A stretch of DNA of 22,644 bases, taken from a virus. The stretch covers positions 1 to 22,644 of IMG/VR virus record IMGVR_UViG_3300025960_000021, one strand, 5' to 3'. Each line of letters starts with the position of its first letter. Position 1 is the stretch's first letter. Below the pieces are notes generated by a model. It ran no database searches and was not told where the DNA came from. It saw nothing but the letters and a program-made list of their open reading frames with translations. Position numbers and translations under genes: made by a program. Positions 13,179 through 20,558 of this stretch are shown here, one piece after another.

Positions 13179-15256
13179 AACTTGCACCCCGCCCCGGCGG
13201 GGTGTTTTTTGTCCCAGCCCTTCAAGTGATTCTGAACCTCCGTGTAGTCCCACTCGTTAGTGACCTCGCGTATCACCCAATACCGGGCCAGCTTTCGCTG
13301 GCCCGCCTTGATAGGGAGCCCTCCGTGGGCCTGCTTGTATCCCATTCGCTTGAGCGCATGACCCAACGACTTGCACTGTGACTCAGAAATTTCAAGCTCC
13401 AGGCGCTTGTAGAAGACGATGCCCAGTTCCATCGCTGTGAAGACAGACCGGTCGTCATACACAGGTGGGAGGTTCCCCGGCAGTTCGTGGCAGAACTGCT
13501 CCAGGGCTGTCCGCCCCTCCTCGCGAACTTCCTCCTTATACGCCGTCTCTGGAGGATATGCCGCCGGGTCAAACTCACCCACATCATAAGACTCCAAGTA
13601 CCATCTGAGGGCCGACGGCCCGCCCCCCTTCAGCCACTCATCAAACGCCCGCCAGTAGATGCGATCGTCTGTATGGTCCTTGATGTTCTCCATCTTGATG
13701 ACGCACATACGCCGGTCCTTCTCGTCAATGGGCATAGCGTCCGTGTCATTAGATATGGCAACGAAGTTGATATGGTTATAGATATCAACAGGATCCTTGC
13801 CCTTGGCATGAAATGGAAGCTTGGGCTCGGTGATCAGCACCTTAAGTATCCGATTAATCTTAGACGACTCCCGCGTTCGCATAAGCTCGTTGGCGACGAC
13901 GAATTGCTTGGCTGCGTACGATGCGTTGAACTTGCTCTCCAGCTCATCGTTGGAGATGAAAATACAGTTCCGTCCATAAATGGCACGAAATGGATCTAGT
14001 AGCCGATTCTTCCCCACTCCAGGGTCGCCATAGATGAATATACACGACAAGATCTTGACCCCAGGGTTTTGTATCCCGTATGCGAACCAGCTGATTATCC
14101 AGTGCCTGAGCTCTGGGTCCGGTATGTTATTCTCTATGAGGTCTAGCCAAGGATGTACATTCCCTTCGGCTGCGCCAACACCATCATCCCTCCACATATT
14201 GAACTTCTCTACCCCATCCTCTTTGAAGTAGATGTCATCCCCTGGACTGTACCCGACCTCCGCCACGGTCCGTCTCACATTGGACTCCTTCCACTCTTTC
14301 GCGATATAAATTCGCTTAGGATGTTCCCCCATGGTCCACACCACTCTGTTCGCGTAGTTCCCCTTCTCAAACTGATTAACGCTGAGAATATTCCCATTGT
14401 CCACTTCTGCAATGAAGGAACCCTTTCTGACGAAGCAGACCTCGTCGTTGAGACGAGCCACGGCCAGTTGGACTGGGTCTACTTCAATTTCATACGTTGG
14501 TCCGTCCAGGAAATCGTGGAACCACTCCGGCCCCAGTTCCTGGAACGCATCGTCTATACCCCACTGCTCCTCGCCATTGGGCGGCGCATCCAGGCGCAAC
14601 ATGCGCGGGCGCGTGTTCTTGCAGTACCGCAACATTCGCGAGGCAAACTCTGAGATTGCTGCCTGAACGTCATGATTTGTGTCCACGTTAGAGTCGTAGA
14701 GCACGACTGCCTTCAGGTGCTTCTTCTCCCACGGCAGCGCCTGAATTCCTGCTAGGATAGGCTGATCACTCTTCTTGCTAGAATACCCCCACACGCCGTT
14801 GAGTCCAATGGCATACTTCTGCCCGTAGTGCCCGACGACCAGCGCTTTGATCACTGACTCGCAAAAGTAGATCGTGCTTCCGTCAGGAATGTTCCGCCAA
14901 TTCGCTGAGGGAGTGAAGTACGGCTGAGGCGTCTCGCCCGCAGGGGCGTATAGCTTCCCCCGCTTGCGTTGACGTAGGGCAGCGAAACCCGATGCAGGAA
15001 TTAAATTTGGGTCTACAAGACGAGCTGTCCAGTAGCCAGTCTGCTCCCCTCGCGTATTATGGTAGGGGAAGACTATCGCCAGGCGATTATCATCCCAGCC
15101 GATGATTGACTGGGACGAGTAAAAGAAGATGCTGTATTTGTCTGAGATTGCATCGGTGATGCCCCTCTCGGAGAGGTACTTTCTGCAAGCCTTGACCCCT
15201 ATACCGCCGACTTCTTTTTTGACCGTATCTTCTATTTGTTGAAACTTCAACATCAT
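13175..15256 (-). CDS. Toprim-like/SF3 primase-helicase
   Basis: The 693-aa product starts at an ATG behind AGGAGCTAACT (a second ATG follows at once). The N-terminal part resembles the DUF3854-type Toprim-like domain: IYFCESVIKALVV (E133) and AVVLYDSNVDTN (D188, D192), then GIDDAF. The C-terminal part is a superfamily 3 helicase. It has a Walker A GDPGVGKN (410-417), Walker B-like QFVVANEL (E457), motif C HINFVAISN (496-503) and arginine finger DEKDRR. This layout is that of phage DUF5906-like replicative helicases. It would open and unwind the origin and may prime synthesis, although priming catalysis is not proven. It is the only minus-strand gene among the replication genes and has its own regulated leader. 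Confidence 0.85.
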   Translation of the reverse strand: MMLKFQQIEDTVKKEVGGIGVKACRKYLSERGITDAISDKYSIFFYSSQSIIGWDDNRLAIVFPYHNTRGEQTGYWTARLVDPNLIPASGFAALRQRKRGKLYAPAGETPQPYFTPSANWRNIPDGSTIYFCESVIKALVVGHYGQKYAIGLNGVWGYSSKKSDQPILAGIQALPWEKKHLKAVVLYDSNVDTNHDVQAAISEFASRMLRYCKNTRPRMLRLDAPPNGEEQWGIDDAFQELGPEWFHDFLDGPTYEIEVDPVQLAVARLNDEVCFVRKGSFIAEVDNGNILSVNQFEKGNYANRVVWTMGEHPKRIYIAKEWKESNVRRTVAEVGYSPGDDIYFKEDGVEKFNMWRDDGVGAAEGNVHPWLDLIENNIPDPELRHWIISWFAYGIQNPGVKILSCIFIYGDPGVGKNRLLDPFRAIYGRNCIFISNDELESKFNASYAAKQFVVANELMRTRESSKINRILKVLITEPKLPFHAKGKDPVDIYNHINFVAISNDTDAMPIDEKDRRMCVIKMENIKDHTDDRIYWRAFDEWLKGGGPSALRWYLESYDVGEFDPAAYPPETAYKEEVREEGRTALEQFCHELPGNLPPVYDDRSVFTAMELGIVFYKRLELEISESQCKSLGHALKRMGYKQAHGGLPIKAGQRKLARYWVIREVTNEWDYTEVQNHLKGWDKKHPAGAGCKF
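13185..13210 (+). terminator. Rho-independent terminator lying inside the convergent helicase gene
   Basis: CACCCCGCC-CC-GGCGGGGTG is followed by six T residues. It lies 7 bp after the last small gene and within the last codons of the minus-strand primase-helicase, so the same bases encode protein on one strand and stop transcription on the other. Confidence 0.85.
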
Positions 15257-15269
15257 AGTTAGCTCCTAC

Positions 15270-15298
15270 TTGCAATTTACCGCAAGATGAGCTATAGT
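15270..15298 (+). promoter_or_regulatory. Sigma-70-like promoter for the predicted small RNA
   Basis: TTGCAA and TATAGT are separated by exactly 17 bp. The -10 overlaps the left arm of the inverted repeat at 15294. Start site near 15305; no gene begins downstream before the terminator at 15409. Confidence 0.6.
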
Positions 15299-15326
15299 AG
15301 GGGTACTCGTTGTTGACCCCTACTAT
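15294..15326. promoter_or_regulatory. Inverted repeat, likely operator or leader hairpin
   Basis: ATAGTAGGGGT (15294-15304) and ACCCCTACTAT (15316-15326) are perfect 11-bp arms around an 11-base centre. As DNA it would cover the -10 and start of the rightward promoter; as RNA it forms a hairpin near the 5' end of the helicase mRNA. Confidence 0.65.
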
Positions 15327-15340
15327 GGCCCGCCACTGCC

Positions 15341-15369
15341 ATTATAGGCCCCAGCCAACATCGAGGCAA
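15341..15369 (-). promoter_or_regulatory. Sigma-70-like promoter for the primase-helicase gene
   Basis: The minus strand reads TTGCCT, 17 bases, then TATAAT. The start would be near 15334, giving a leader of about 78 nt that contains the 11-bp inverted repeat. The promoter lies inside the transcribed region of the opposing small RNA. Confidence 0.65.
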
Positions 15370-15408
15370 GCTGCCCACCCTCACTGCTCCTCGGGCAGAC
15401 CGGAACGG

Positions 15409-15446
15409 AGCCCCCTAGGATTATCCCTAGGGGGCTTTATTCTTTT
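15409..15446 (+). terminator. Rho-independent terminator of the predicted small RNA
   Basis: AGCCCCCTAGG (15409-15419) and CCTAGGGGGCT (15426-15436) pair perfectly, with the tail TTATTCTTTT. No T-tract is present in the other direction. Confidence 0.85.
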
Positions 15447-15454
15447 GTGGTCTG

Positions 15455-15463
15455 TGCTATACT
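15455..15463 (+). promoter_or_regulatory. Extended -10 promoter upstream of two small genes
   Basis: TGCTATACT is an extended -10 element. The start would fall near 15470. A hairpin CGTGCCC-ACCCAAC-GGGCGCG (15467-15487) lies right at the start, but its first bases may precede the transcript. Confidence 0.55.
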
Positions 15464-15486
15464 GGGCGTGCCCACCCAACGGGCGC

Positions 15487-15500
15487 GTTCTTTGAAAATT
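15487..15500 (+). promoter_or_regulatory. boxA-like site (variant)
   Basis: GTTCTTTGAAAATT resembles boxA variants of the GTTCTTTAAAAATT type. It follows a GC hairpin and precedes CAGGAG, as at the other boxA-like sites. Confidence 0.4.
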
Positions 15501-15512
15501 CAGGAGTTAACA

Positions 15513-15782
15513 ATGAGACTAATGCGGTTGAAACACAAACCCAAGCGACTGATCCCAGAGGTCTGTTATGACAAGGATGGAAAGGCTTACAGCCTTGACA
15601 CTGCGGAATACGTGGGGGAGCTCTTCCACTACGGCATGTACGAAGCCCATGGCGAAATGTATGACCGGTTGGAAGTGAAGCTGCCCAATGGCACACTCGT
15701 GCCCGCGTACCGCCGGAGTTGTGTCTTGAAAGATCGGGCTATTCGCCAAGATTTCAGCCACCATGCTATTGGAGTCAAGTAA
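15513..15782 (+). CDS. Small protein, 89 aa, unknown function
   Basis: The frame is open from 15447, but the ATG at 15513 has AGGAG seven bases upstream and follows the promoter, so it is preferred. The N-terminus is basic (MRLMRLKHKPKR). The body has beta-like segments with a YDRLEVKLPNGTLVPAYRR core, like a small SH3-type or OB-type barrel, though this is speculation. It contains two Cys residues and no membrane segment. It ends in a TAATG junction with the next gene, so the two are coupled. Confidence 0.7.
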   Translation: MRLMRLKHKPKRLIPEVCYDKDGKAYSLDTAEYVGELFHYGMYEAHGEMYDRLEVKLPNGTLVPAYRRSCVLKDRAIRQDFSHHAIGVK

Positions 15783-16003
15783 TGTCAAAAGCAAGTGAAT
15801 ATCTGGGTATTCGTCTTTGGGGAAAGCAGCTTAGTTCGCACGAGTACTACATTAAAGCGCAGCAAGAAAAGGCGCAGGAAATGAGTGCTCCCATTGATGC
15901 TTTGTATGAGCGTGATGGAAGCTGGGTTTGTGTTAGTGACTTAAAACCCGAACATGATTTTCGGGCAAAGTACGATAAATACGTAAAGGAAAACAGTAAA
16001 TAG
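15782..16003 (+). CDS. Small protein, 73 aa, unknown function
   Basis: The ATG shares a base with the previous stop (TAATG) and has TTGGAG seven bases upstream; the longer upstream frame is not needed. The product is polar and helical (YYIKAQQEKAQEM) with a Lys-rich end (YDKYVKENSK). Base and codon use are more AT-rich than in neighbouring genes, which may reflect later acquisition. No domain is recognised. It is followed by the promoter and palindrome at 16007-16056. Confidence 0.68.
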   Translation: MSKASEYLGIRLWGKQLSSHEYYIKAQQEKAQEMSAPIDALYERDGSWVCVSDLKPEHDFRAKYDKYVKENSK

Positions 16004-16006
16004 CAC

Positions 16007-16056
16007 TTGTCAAAAACCCCCCGGTAGCCTACACTTGCAGTAGGCCCACTGGGGGG
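16007..16056 (+). promoter_or_regulatory. Promoter overlapped by a GC-rich inverted repeat
   Basis: TTGTCA and TACACT are 17 bp apart (16007-16035). CCCCCC (16017-16022) and GGGGGG (16051-16056) with inner GCCTAC-ACTTGCA-GTAGGC form a long imperfect palindrome around the -10 and start. It could be an operator, or a terminator for the upstream genes with only a weak T-tail. It probably drives the replication genes from 16081 onward. Confidence 0.5.
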
Positions 16057-16080
16057 CCGTTCTAGTGAAGGAGCAGTTAA

Positions 16081-16290
16081 GTGGAAATGAAACTCGTCGT
16101 TATTGGCGGCGCTCAAGTCGTGGCTATTGAGTACGAGCCCGACTTTGTCGCCATACTCCCCACAGATTTTGTCAGCGCCATGTTACTCTTGGAGCAATCC
16201 TGGATTAACGTGGGGCCTGACCACGCCCCTGTTTTCAAAACCGTGCGGGACATCGTCCTGGAGTCTATGGTTGGAGGGACCATGCAATGA
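16081..16290 (+). CDS. Small protein, 69 aa, GTG start, unknown function
   Basis: A GTG at 16081 follows AAGGAGCAGTTAA at ideal spacing; the ATG two codons later is too far from the ribosome site. The product is hydrophobic/beta-like at the start (KLVVIGGAQVVAIEY), then DFVAILPTDFVSAMLLLEQSW and a charged helix near the end (VRDIVLESM). It overlaps the next gene by ATGA. The hydrophobic segments are interrupted by charges, so a membrane span is unlikely. Function not recognised. Confidence 0.68.
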   Translation: MEMKLVVIGGAQVVAIEYEPDFVAILPTDFVSAMLLLEQSWINVGPDHAPVFKTVRDIVLESMVGGTMQ

Positions 16291-16670
16291 AGCGCCAAGT
16301 TGATGAGCTAGTGGCACTGATCAACGAGTACGATAACGCCAAGGCGGAGCGTCTCAAGATGAAGCGCGTTTATGACGCCCTGGATTCTAAGGAAAAGGAG
16401 CTCAAGACCAAACTGATTGAAATGCTGGAAACACGCGGCCTGACCGCCGCCGGTGGTAGCGTGCTGAAGGTTACCCTGAGACAGGAGTACGAACCGACGG
16501 CAACGACCTGGTCCAAGGTGTTCGTCTTCATAAAGAAGAACGACGCCTTTGACCTTCTTCAGAGAAGGCTTAACGCGGCTGCCGTTAAGGAGCGGTGGAA
16601 CGACAATATCGCCATCCCTGGGATTGAGAAATATCCCGTACTTAAACTGAGTGAAAGTAGGAGTAGCTAA
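16287..16670 (+). CDS. Coiled-coil phage protein, 127 aa, unknown function
   Basis: Starts in an ATGA overlap. Residues 1-48 (VDELVALINEYDNAKAERLK and onward to KLIEMLE) form a heptad-rich coiled coil. They are followed by a small beta segment with GGSVLKVTLRQEYEPT, then FVFIKKNDAFDLLQRRLNAAAVKERW and a short C-terminal strand. Long coiled coil plus compact C-terminal unit is seen in phage proteins encoded beside ssDNA-binding and polymerase genes. It ends 2 bp before the next gene. The role is inferred only as replication-associated. Confidence 0.7.
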   Translation: MKRQVDELVALINEYDNAKAERLKMKRVYDALDSKEKELKTKLIEMLETRGLTAAGGSVLKVTLRQEYEPTATTWSKVFVFIKKNDAFDLLQRRLNAAAVKERWNDNIAIPGIEKYPVLKLSESRSS

Positions 16671-16672
16671 TC

Positions 16673-17470
16673 ATGGGTTTCAAAAGTCAACAACCTGTTG
16701 CGAAGCCTGCGCCCCGGCAAGACCTGGCTGTGCGGCACGCATCCCAACTGAACCTGTCTAAGGACGTCATCGCCGAACTGGCAGAGGAGGCGAAGAATGA
16801 GCAGGCTAAGGAGCGACCTCAGCTTACCCGCCTCTCCACCAGAGGGGGAATACTTTCTTACATGGACCAGGCATTACCTGGGAATAAGATTAACGTGGCG
16901 ATTCTATTCAGTGCTTATATCAACACCTACTACGTGGATGCGTTTGACCCGGATGTGCCTGCGAATCCGTATTGCTTCGCCCTTGGAACGAATGACGATA
17001 TGGTGCCCCACGAAGCGGTGGCGGATAAGCAGGCGGAAACTTGCGGTGAGTGTGAACATCATGCCTGGGGGAGCGATCCTAACGGTGGCCGAGGGAAAGC
17101 CTGCAAAGAAAAGCGTCGTCTTATTGTAGTCCATGAGGACGAATTGAAAGATGTGGCCAAGGCTGAGTTGGCTGTGCTGGAGCTCCCCGTGACTAGCGTG
17201 AAGAACTGGAGCTCGTATGTCAACGGACTGGCGGCGAGTACAGGTCTACCCCCGTATGCGATTATTACGGAGGTTGGCATTGTGCCAGATCGCAAGAGCC
17301 AATTCAAGATTGAGTTCACACCCCTCCATGCTATTGAGGATGGAGAGATTATTCTGGCATTGCGCAAACGGCGAGTAGAGGCGGAGCGCATGGCGCTTGT
17401 TCCTTTTGACACCTACCAGCAGCCTGAGCAGAAGGCCCCGCCACCTGCGAAGAAGAAGGCGAAGTTCTAG
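16673..17470 (+). CDS. Cys-motif replication-block protein, candidate ssDNA-binding
   Basis: This 265-aa protein lies directly upstream of the polymerase. The N-terminal third is polar. A conserved block TRGGILSYMDQALPGNKINV is followed by beta-like segments. Residues about 123-144 hold CGECEHHAWGSD and GGRGKACKEKRRL, a C-x2-C-H-H...C set that may bind zinc. The C-terminus is Lys/Pro-rich (PPPAKKKAKF). I recognise the C-x-x-C...GS...G-K-A-C-K...R-R-L pattern from phage replication clusters but know no proven activity. Place, size and basic tail suggest a single-strand-binding or recombination cofactor. A GTG-initiated polymerase follows after 9 bp. Confidence 0.65.
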   Translation: MGFKSQQPVAKPAPRQDLAVRHASQLNLSKDVIAELAEEAKNEQAKERPQLTRLSTRGGILSYMDQALPGNKINVAILFSAYINTYYVDAFDPDVPANPYCFALGTNDDMVPHEAVADKQAETCGECEHHAWGSDPNGGRGKACKEKRRLIVVHEDELKDVAKAELAVLELPVTSVKNWSSYVNGLAASTGLPPYAIITEVGIVPDRKSQFKIEFTPLHAIEDGEIILALRKRRVEAERMALVPFDTYQQPEQKAPPPAKKKAKF

Positions 17471-17479
17471 GAGGTAATT

Positions 17480-19321
17480 GTGATCACGATTGACTTTGAA
17501 AGCGAAGGCATAAACGGCAACGTGATCACGCACCCCCCGCTGAGTGTTGGGGTGTCCATCAAGTATGACGACCAGCCAAGTCGGTACTATGCTTATGGGC
17601 ACCCTACAGAAAACAACTGCACGCGGGAAGCTGCGTATCGCAAACTCAAGGAAGTCTTTAATAGAGGAGATGAGTTTCTATTCCACAACGTCGGCTTTGA
17701 CATGTCCATTACGCGAAAGGAGTTGGGCATAGACCCGCGCCAGTTTGAACCCACCCGTATTCACGATACGCGGTATATGATCTTCCTGAAGGAGCCCTAT
17801 GCCACTTCGTTCAGTCTCAAACCCAGTGCGGAGAGGATTCTACATTTACCGCCTGAGGAACAAGACGAGCTCAAAGACTGGATACTTCGTAACGTGGCCG
17901 AGGCCAGGAAGAAGCCCAAAGATTGGGCAGCCTGGATTTGCCGCGCGCCAGGCAATCTTGTGGGAAAATACGCAAAGGGTGATACCGATAGAACCTGGGC
18001 GCTGTACGACTACCTGTATCCGGACATTCTCAGAGACCAGATGCTGGCGGCGTACCGACGTGAGCAGTTGCTGTTTCCCATATTGTATGAAGCAACTCTC
18101 AGAGGAACCCGGCTCAATGTTGAAGCTCTGGAGAAAGCGACACGTGGGTATGACAAGACGCTTCTCCGCATTGACGACCATATACGGAAGATCCTTAACG
18201 CGCCTAACCTCAATATTGACGGGGATGCGCTGGCGGATGCCCTGGACCGCGCTGGAAAGGTAAACGGGTGGATCCAGACTCCGGGTGGTAAGCGGAGTAC
18301 GAGCAGGCCCAACCTGCTCAAGGTGATTACAGACCATGAATTGTATGCCCTCCTGTCCTACCGGGCGGCGCTGCATACGTGCCTGACCACCTTTGCCCAC
18401 CCCTGGCTGGCGCTGGCGCAGGAGGATGGGCGTTTACACCCGAATTGGAATCAGATTAGGGGCAATTCTAGCTCTAAGGACATGTCTGGGGCGCGAACTG
18501 GGCGCATGTCGTGCCAGGAACCCAACTTCACCAACATAAGCACCGAGTTTGAGATGATTACGGTGCCTCCTGGATACCCAGAGTTGCCCCGTATGCGACG
18601 ATTCATACTCCCAGAGGAGGGGCATGTGTGGATTAAGCGTGATTTCAGCGCCCAGGAGATGCGAATCATGGCGCATTTCGCTGAGGGAACGCTGGCGGCA
18701 CGCTGGAATGAGGACCCAGACCTTGATCCACATCAAATGGTCAGCGAAGAACTCAATTCTGTGCTTGGAATCAGCCTGCCACGGAAGCCTGTGAAGGTAA
18801 TCGGGTTCGGCATCATGTATGGTAGGGGAAATCCGGCATTATCGGCTGCTCTAGGGGTCACATACGACGAAGCCAAGGACTTTCGCAACGCATATTTCCA
18901 GATTTTGCCCGAAATTAAGGGCTTAGATAAGGATATAAAGCACCGTGGCCGCACGGGCGGCTTTATCCGCACATGGGGTGGGCGCATGTACTACGTGGAG
19001 CCCCCGAAGGAGAAGATAAAGGATGGTCAGTTCGTTGGCTGGCAGACTTTTGAGTATAAGTTATTGAATTATCTGATCCAAGGAAGTGCAGCGGATCAAA
19101 CGAAGCAGAGTATTATCACGTGGAATAAGAAGCGTGCCCCGGATGACACATTCCACGCGGCAGTGCATGACGAGATCAATATAAGTGCGCCCGAAGAGGA
19201 CGCCGCCAATGCAATGGAGCGGTTGCGCAAGGCGATGGACAGAAAACGCTTTGACGTGCCGTTTAGGAGCGAGGGATACTGGGGTTGGAACTGGAACGAC
19301 TTGGAGAAATATGATGAGTGA
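17480..19321 (+). CDS. Family A DNA polymerase with 3'-5' exonuclease
   Basis: The 613-aa product starts at GTG behind AGGAGGTAATT. The exonuclease domain is intact: TIDFESEG (D5, E7), FLFHNVGFDMS (N70, D74), IHDTRYM (D96) and YAKGD (Y164, D168). The polymerase domain has the ARTGRMSCQEPNFTNI region (338-353), motif A RDFSAQEMR (D388, E393), motif B R435-x3-K439-x3-FG-x2-YG, and motif C HDEINIS (H563, D564, E565). All catalytic residues of both activities are visible, so it should be a proofreading replicase. No 5'-3' exonuclease domain is present, which is usual for phage enzymes. It acts with the SF3 helicase encoded on the other strand. Confidence 0.95.
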   Translation: MITIDFESEGINGNVITHPPLSVGVSIKYDDQPSRYYAYGHPTENNCTREAAYRKLKEVFNRGDEFLFHNVGFDMSITRKELGIDPRQFEPTRIHDTRYMIFLKEPYATSFSLKPSAERILHLPPEEQDELKDWILRNVAEARKKPKDWAAWICRAPGNLVGKYAKGDTDRTWALYDYLYPDILRDQMLAAYRREQLLFPILYEATLRGTRLNVEALEKATRGYDKTLLRIDDHIRKILNAPNLNIDGDALADALDRAGKVNGWIQTPGGKRSTSRPNLLKVITDHELYALLSYRAALHTCLTTFAHPWLALAQEDGRLHPNWNQIRGNSSSKDMSGARTGRMSCQEPNFTNISTEFEMITVPPGYPELPRMRRFILPEEGHVWIKRDFSAQEMRIMAHFAEGTLAARWNEDPDLDPHQMVSEELNSVLGISLPRKPVKVIGFGIMYGRGNPALSAALGVTYDEAKDFRNAYFQILPEIKGLDKDIKHRGRTGGFIRTWGGRMYYVEPPKEKIKDGQFVGWQTFEYKLLNYLIQGSAADQTKQSIITWNKKRAPDDTFHAAVHDEINISAPEEDAANAMERLRKAMDRKRFDVPFRSEGYWGWNWNDLEKYDE

Positions 19322-19595
19322 TGCAATGCAACGAGATATGGACGAAATGGATGCGCAGACTGGCATGGCTGCGAGTATGCGGGCGGAGGATGTCTTTGAT
19401 AAAGGGCCTCCGAAGGGCAATGGTGAAGATAAGCAGCAGCCTCAGCTTTGCATGATAACGCAGGAGGGCTCTGTCTTGCTCTTAGCAGATAACGGCCAGA
19501 TGACGCCGGTGACCCAGGCGCTCAAGGGCATTTGCCGCCAGGGTGCGCTGCACCAGTTTATGGACGCCGTGATCGCGGCGGCTACGAGGGTTTGA
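19314..19595 (+). CDS. Small protein, 93 aa, unknown function
   Basis: Two ATGs (19311 and 19314) lie inside the polymerase 3' end; GGAG at 19303 is seven bases from the second, which is preferred, but either is possible. The N-terminus is Met/Asp-rich and polar (MSDAMQRDMDEMDAQTG), with a disordered stretch (FDKGPPKGNGEDKQQPQ). A compact segment follows with ITQEGSVLLLADNGQ and a helical end (ALHQFMDAVIAAATR). No motif is recognised. It bridges the polymerase and nuclease genes with a 1-bp gap to the latter, which suggests a replication accessory role. Confidence 0.65.
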   Translation: MSDAMQRDMDEMDAQTGMAASMRAEDVFDKGPPKGNGEDKQQPQLCMITQEGSVLLLADNGQMTPVTQALKGICRQGALHQFMDAVIAAATRV

Positions 19596-19596
19596 T

Positions 19597-20268
19597 ATGA
19601 TTAAGCACTCCTTCTCAAAGTGGGAGTGCCACCACCAATGTCCGTTCCAGTACAAGTGCAGATATGTTGATAATCTGCCAAGTATACAGAATGCGAAGGC
19701 GGCGCGTGGCGTAGATATTCACGCTAGTGCGGAGGTATACATCAAAACGCCGGATGGGTTCAAGACGGACCTGACATGGCTGAAGGATAAGTCAATTATA
19801 CCAGTATTAGACGCTTATAGGTTCCACCCAAATGGAATGCGACACTGCGAGTACAAATTCGCGCTTGATGAAGAGTGGTACTGCTGTTCATGGAAGAGTC
19901 AGCACGCTCGTGTTAGGCTCGTGTTTGATGCGGCCCGGTTTAAGGACGACACTGCGTACATCGCAGAGTGGAAGTCCGGTAAGCCCAAAGATACTCACGA
20001 GCAACAGCGGGAGATGTACGCCCTCGGTGCGCTGAAGCTGTGGGACCCTCGGAAAAAGGCGGTGGTGACGACCTACTACTTTGATGGAACGGAGGAACCA
20101 CAGCGCCTGACTGTGAAGCCAGGGGATTTACAGATGTTGATTGACAAGTGGGAAAGGAGGTTTGAGACGATAGAGAAAGATCGCATGTGGGCGCCCCGTC
20201 CGGGCTTCTACTGCAAGTGGTGTTCTTACTCTAAGACAGCAGGTGGTCCATGCAAGTTTGGAGGTTAG
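19597..20268 (+). CDS. Cas4/RecB-like Fe-S PD-(D/E)XK nuclease
   Basis: This 223-aa protein has the hallmarks of the Cas4/AddB-type family. It has N-terminal Cys residues in FSKWECHHQCPFQYKC (C11, C15), a helix with H42 (RGVDIHASAEVY), and VFDAARF (D111). It also has the nuclease core AEWKSGKPK (E124, K126), a QxxxY motif (Q137, Y141) and a C-terminal YCKWCSYSK...GGPCKFG set (C206, C209, C218). The Cys residues can hold a 4Fe-4S cluster. Such enzymes resect DNA ends in recombination. It is not near CRISPR genes. Length fits the family, and all core positions are present. Confidence 0.85.
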   Translation: MIKHSFSKWECHHQCPFQYKCRYVDNLPSIQNAKAARGVDIHASAEVYIKTPDGFKTDLTWLKDKSIIPVLDAYRFHPNGMRHCEYKFALDEEWYCCSWKSQHARVRLVFDAARFKDDTAYIAEWKSGKPKDTHEQQREMYALGALKLWDPRKKAVVTTYYFDGTEEPQRLTVKPGDLQMLIDKWERRFETIEKDRMWAPRPGFYCKWCSYSKTAGGPCKFGG

Positions 20269-20558
20269 AGAAGAAGCTAGAAAAGGAGATATGCGAGTAT
20301 GCGGACGCTATGGGCTTGTTGCATATCAAGATGAATCTGTGGGGGAATAACGGTTGGCCCGACCGTTGTTTCTTCCCGAAAGGACACAATGCGTTCTTCA
20401 TAGAGTTCAAGCGTAGTGAGAATGACGAGCCAAGAAAACTCCAAGTTTATCGGCATCAGGAACTAGTTAAGCGAGGATATCATGTCTACACTTGTTATTC
20501 CGCGGGTCAGGCAATCAAGGTTATTCACTCCGAGGCCATATCAGAAACGCAGTATTAG
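20250..20558 (+). CDS. VRR-NUC domain nuclease
   Basis: The 102-aa product starts at an ATG overlapping the preceding gene by 19 bp. It shows the small PD-(D/E)XK fold of VRR-NUC proteins. An N-terminal acidic helix (LEKKLEKEICEYADAMG) is followed by GNNGWPDRCFF (D38), FFIEFKR (E52, K54), HQELVKRGYHVYTCYS with Q70, and a final AIKVI helix. Phage members are often Holliday-junction or flap nucleases, or are fused or adjacent to helicases. It overlaps the SNF2-type helicase gene by 77 bp, which suggests a functional pair. Catalytic residues appear intact. Confidence 0.85.
   Translation: MQVWRLEKKLEKEICEYADAMGLLHIKMNLWGNNGWPDRCFFPKGHNAFFIEFKRSENDEPRKLQVYRHQELVKRGYHVYTCYSAGQAIKVIHSEAISETQY

Larger units (their letters stand above)
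15305..15446 (+). ncRNA. Predicted small RNA, about 140 nt
   Basis: A promoter (15270-15298) and a strong terminator (15409-15446) enclose about 140 nt without a translatable gene. The only long frame (ATG at 15325) has no ribosome site and runs through the terminator. Internal stems include CTGCCC (15371-15376) with GGGCAG (15393-15398). The first 30 nt would be complementary to the 5' end of the primase-helicase mRNA, which suggests antisense control. The existence of the RNA is predicted from signals, not shown. Confidence 0.5.

Noticed and set aside
15325-15495. Plus-strand ORF through the region upstream of the helicase
   Set aside because: No ribosome site, and it reads through a strong terminator; better explained as a non-coding RNA.
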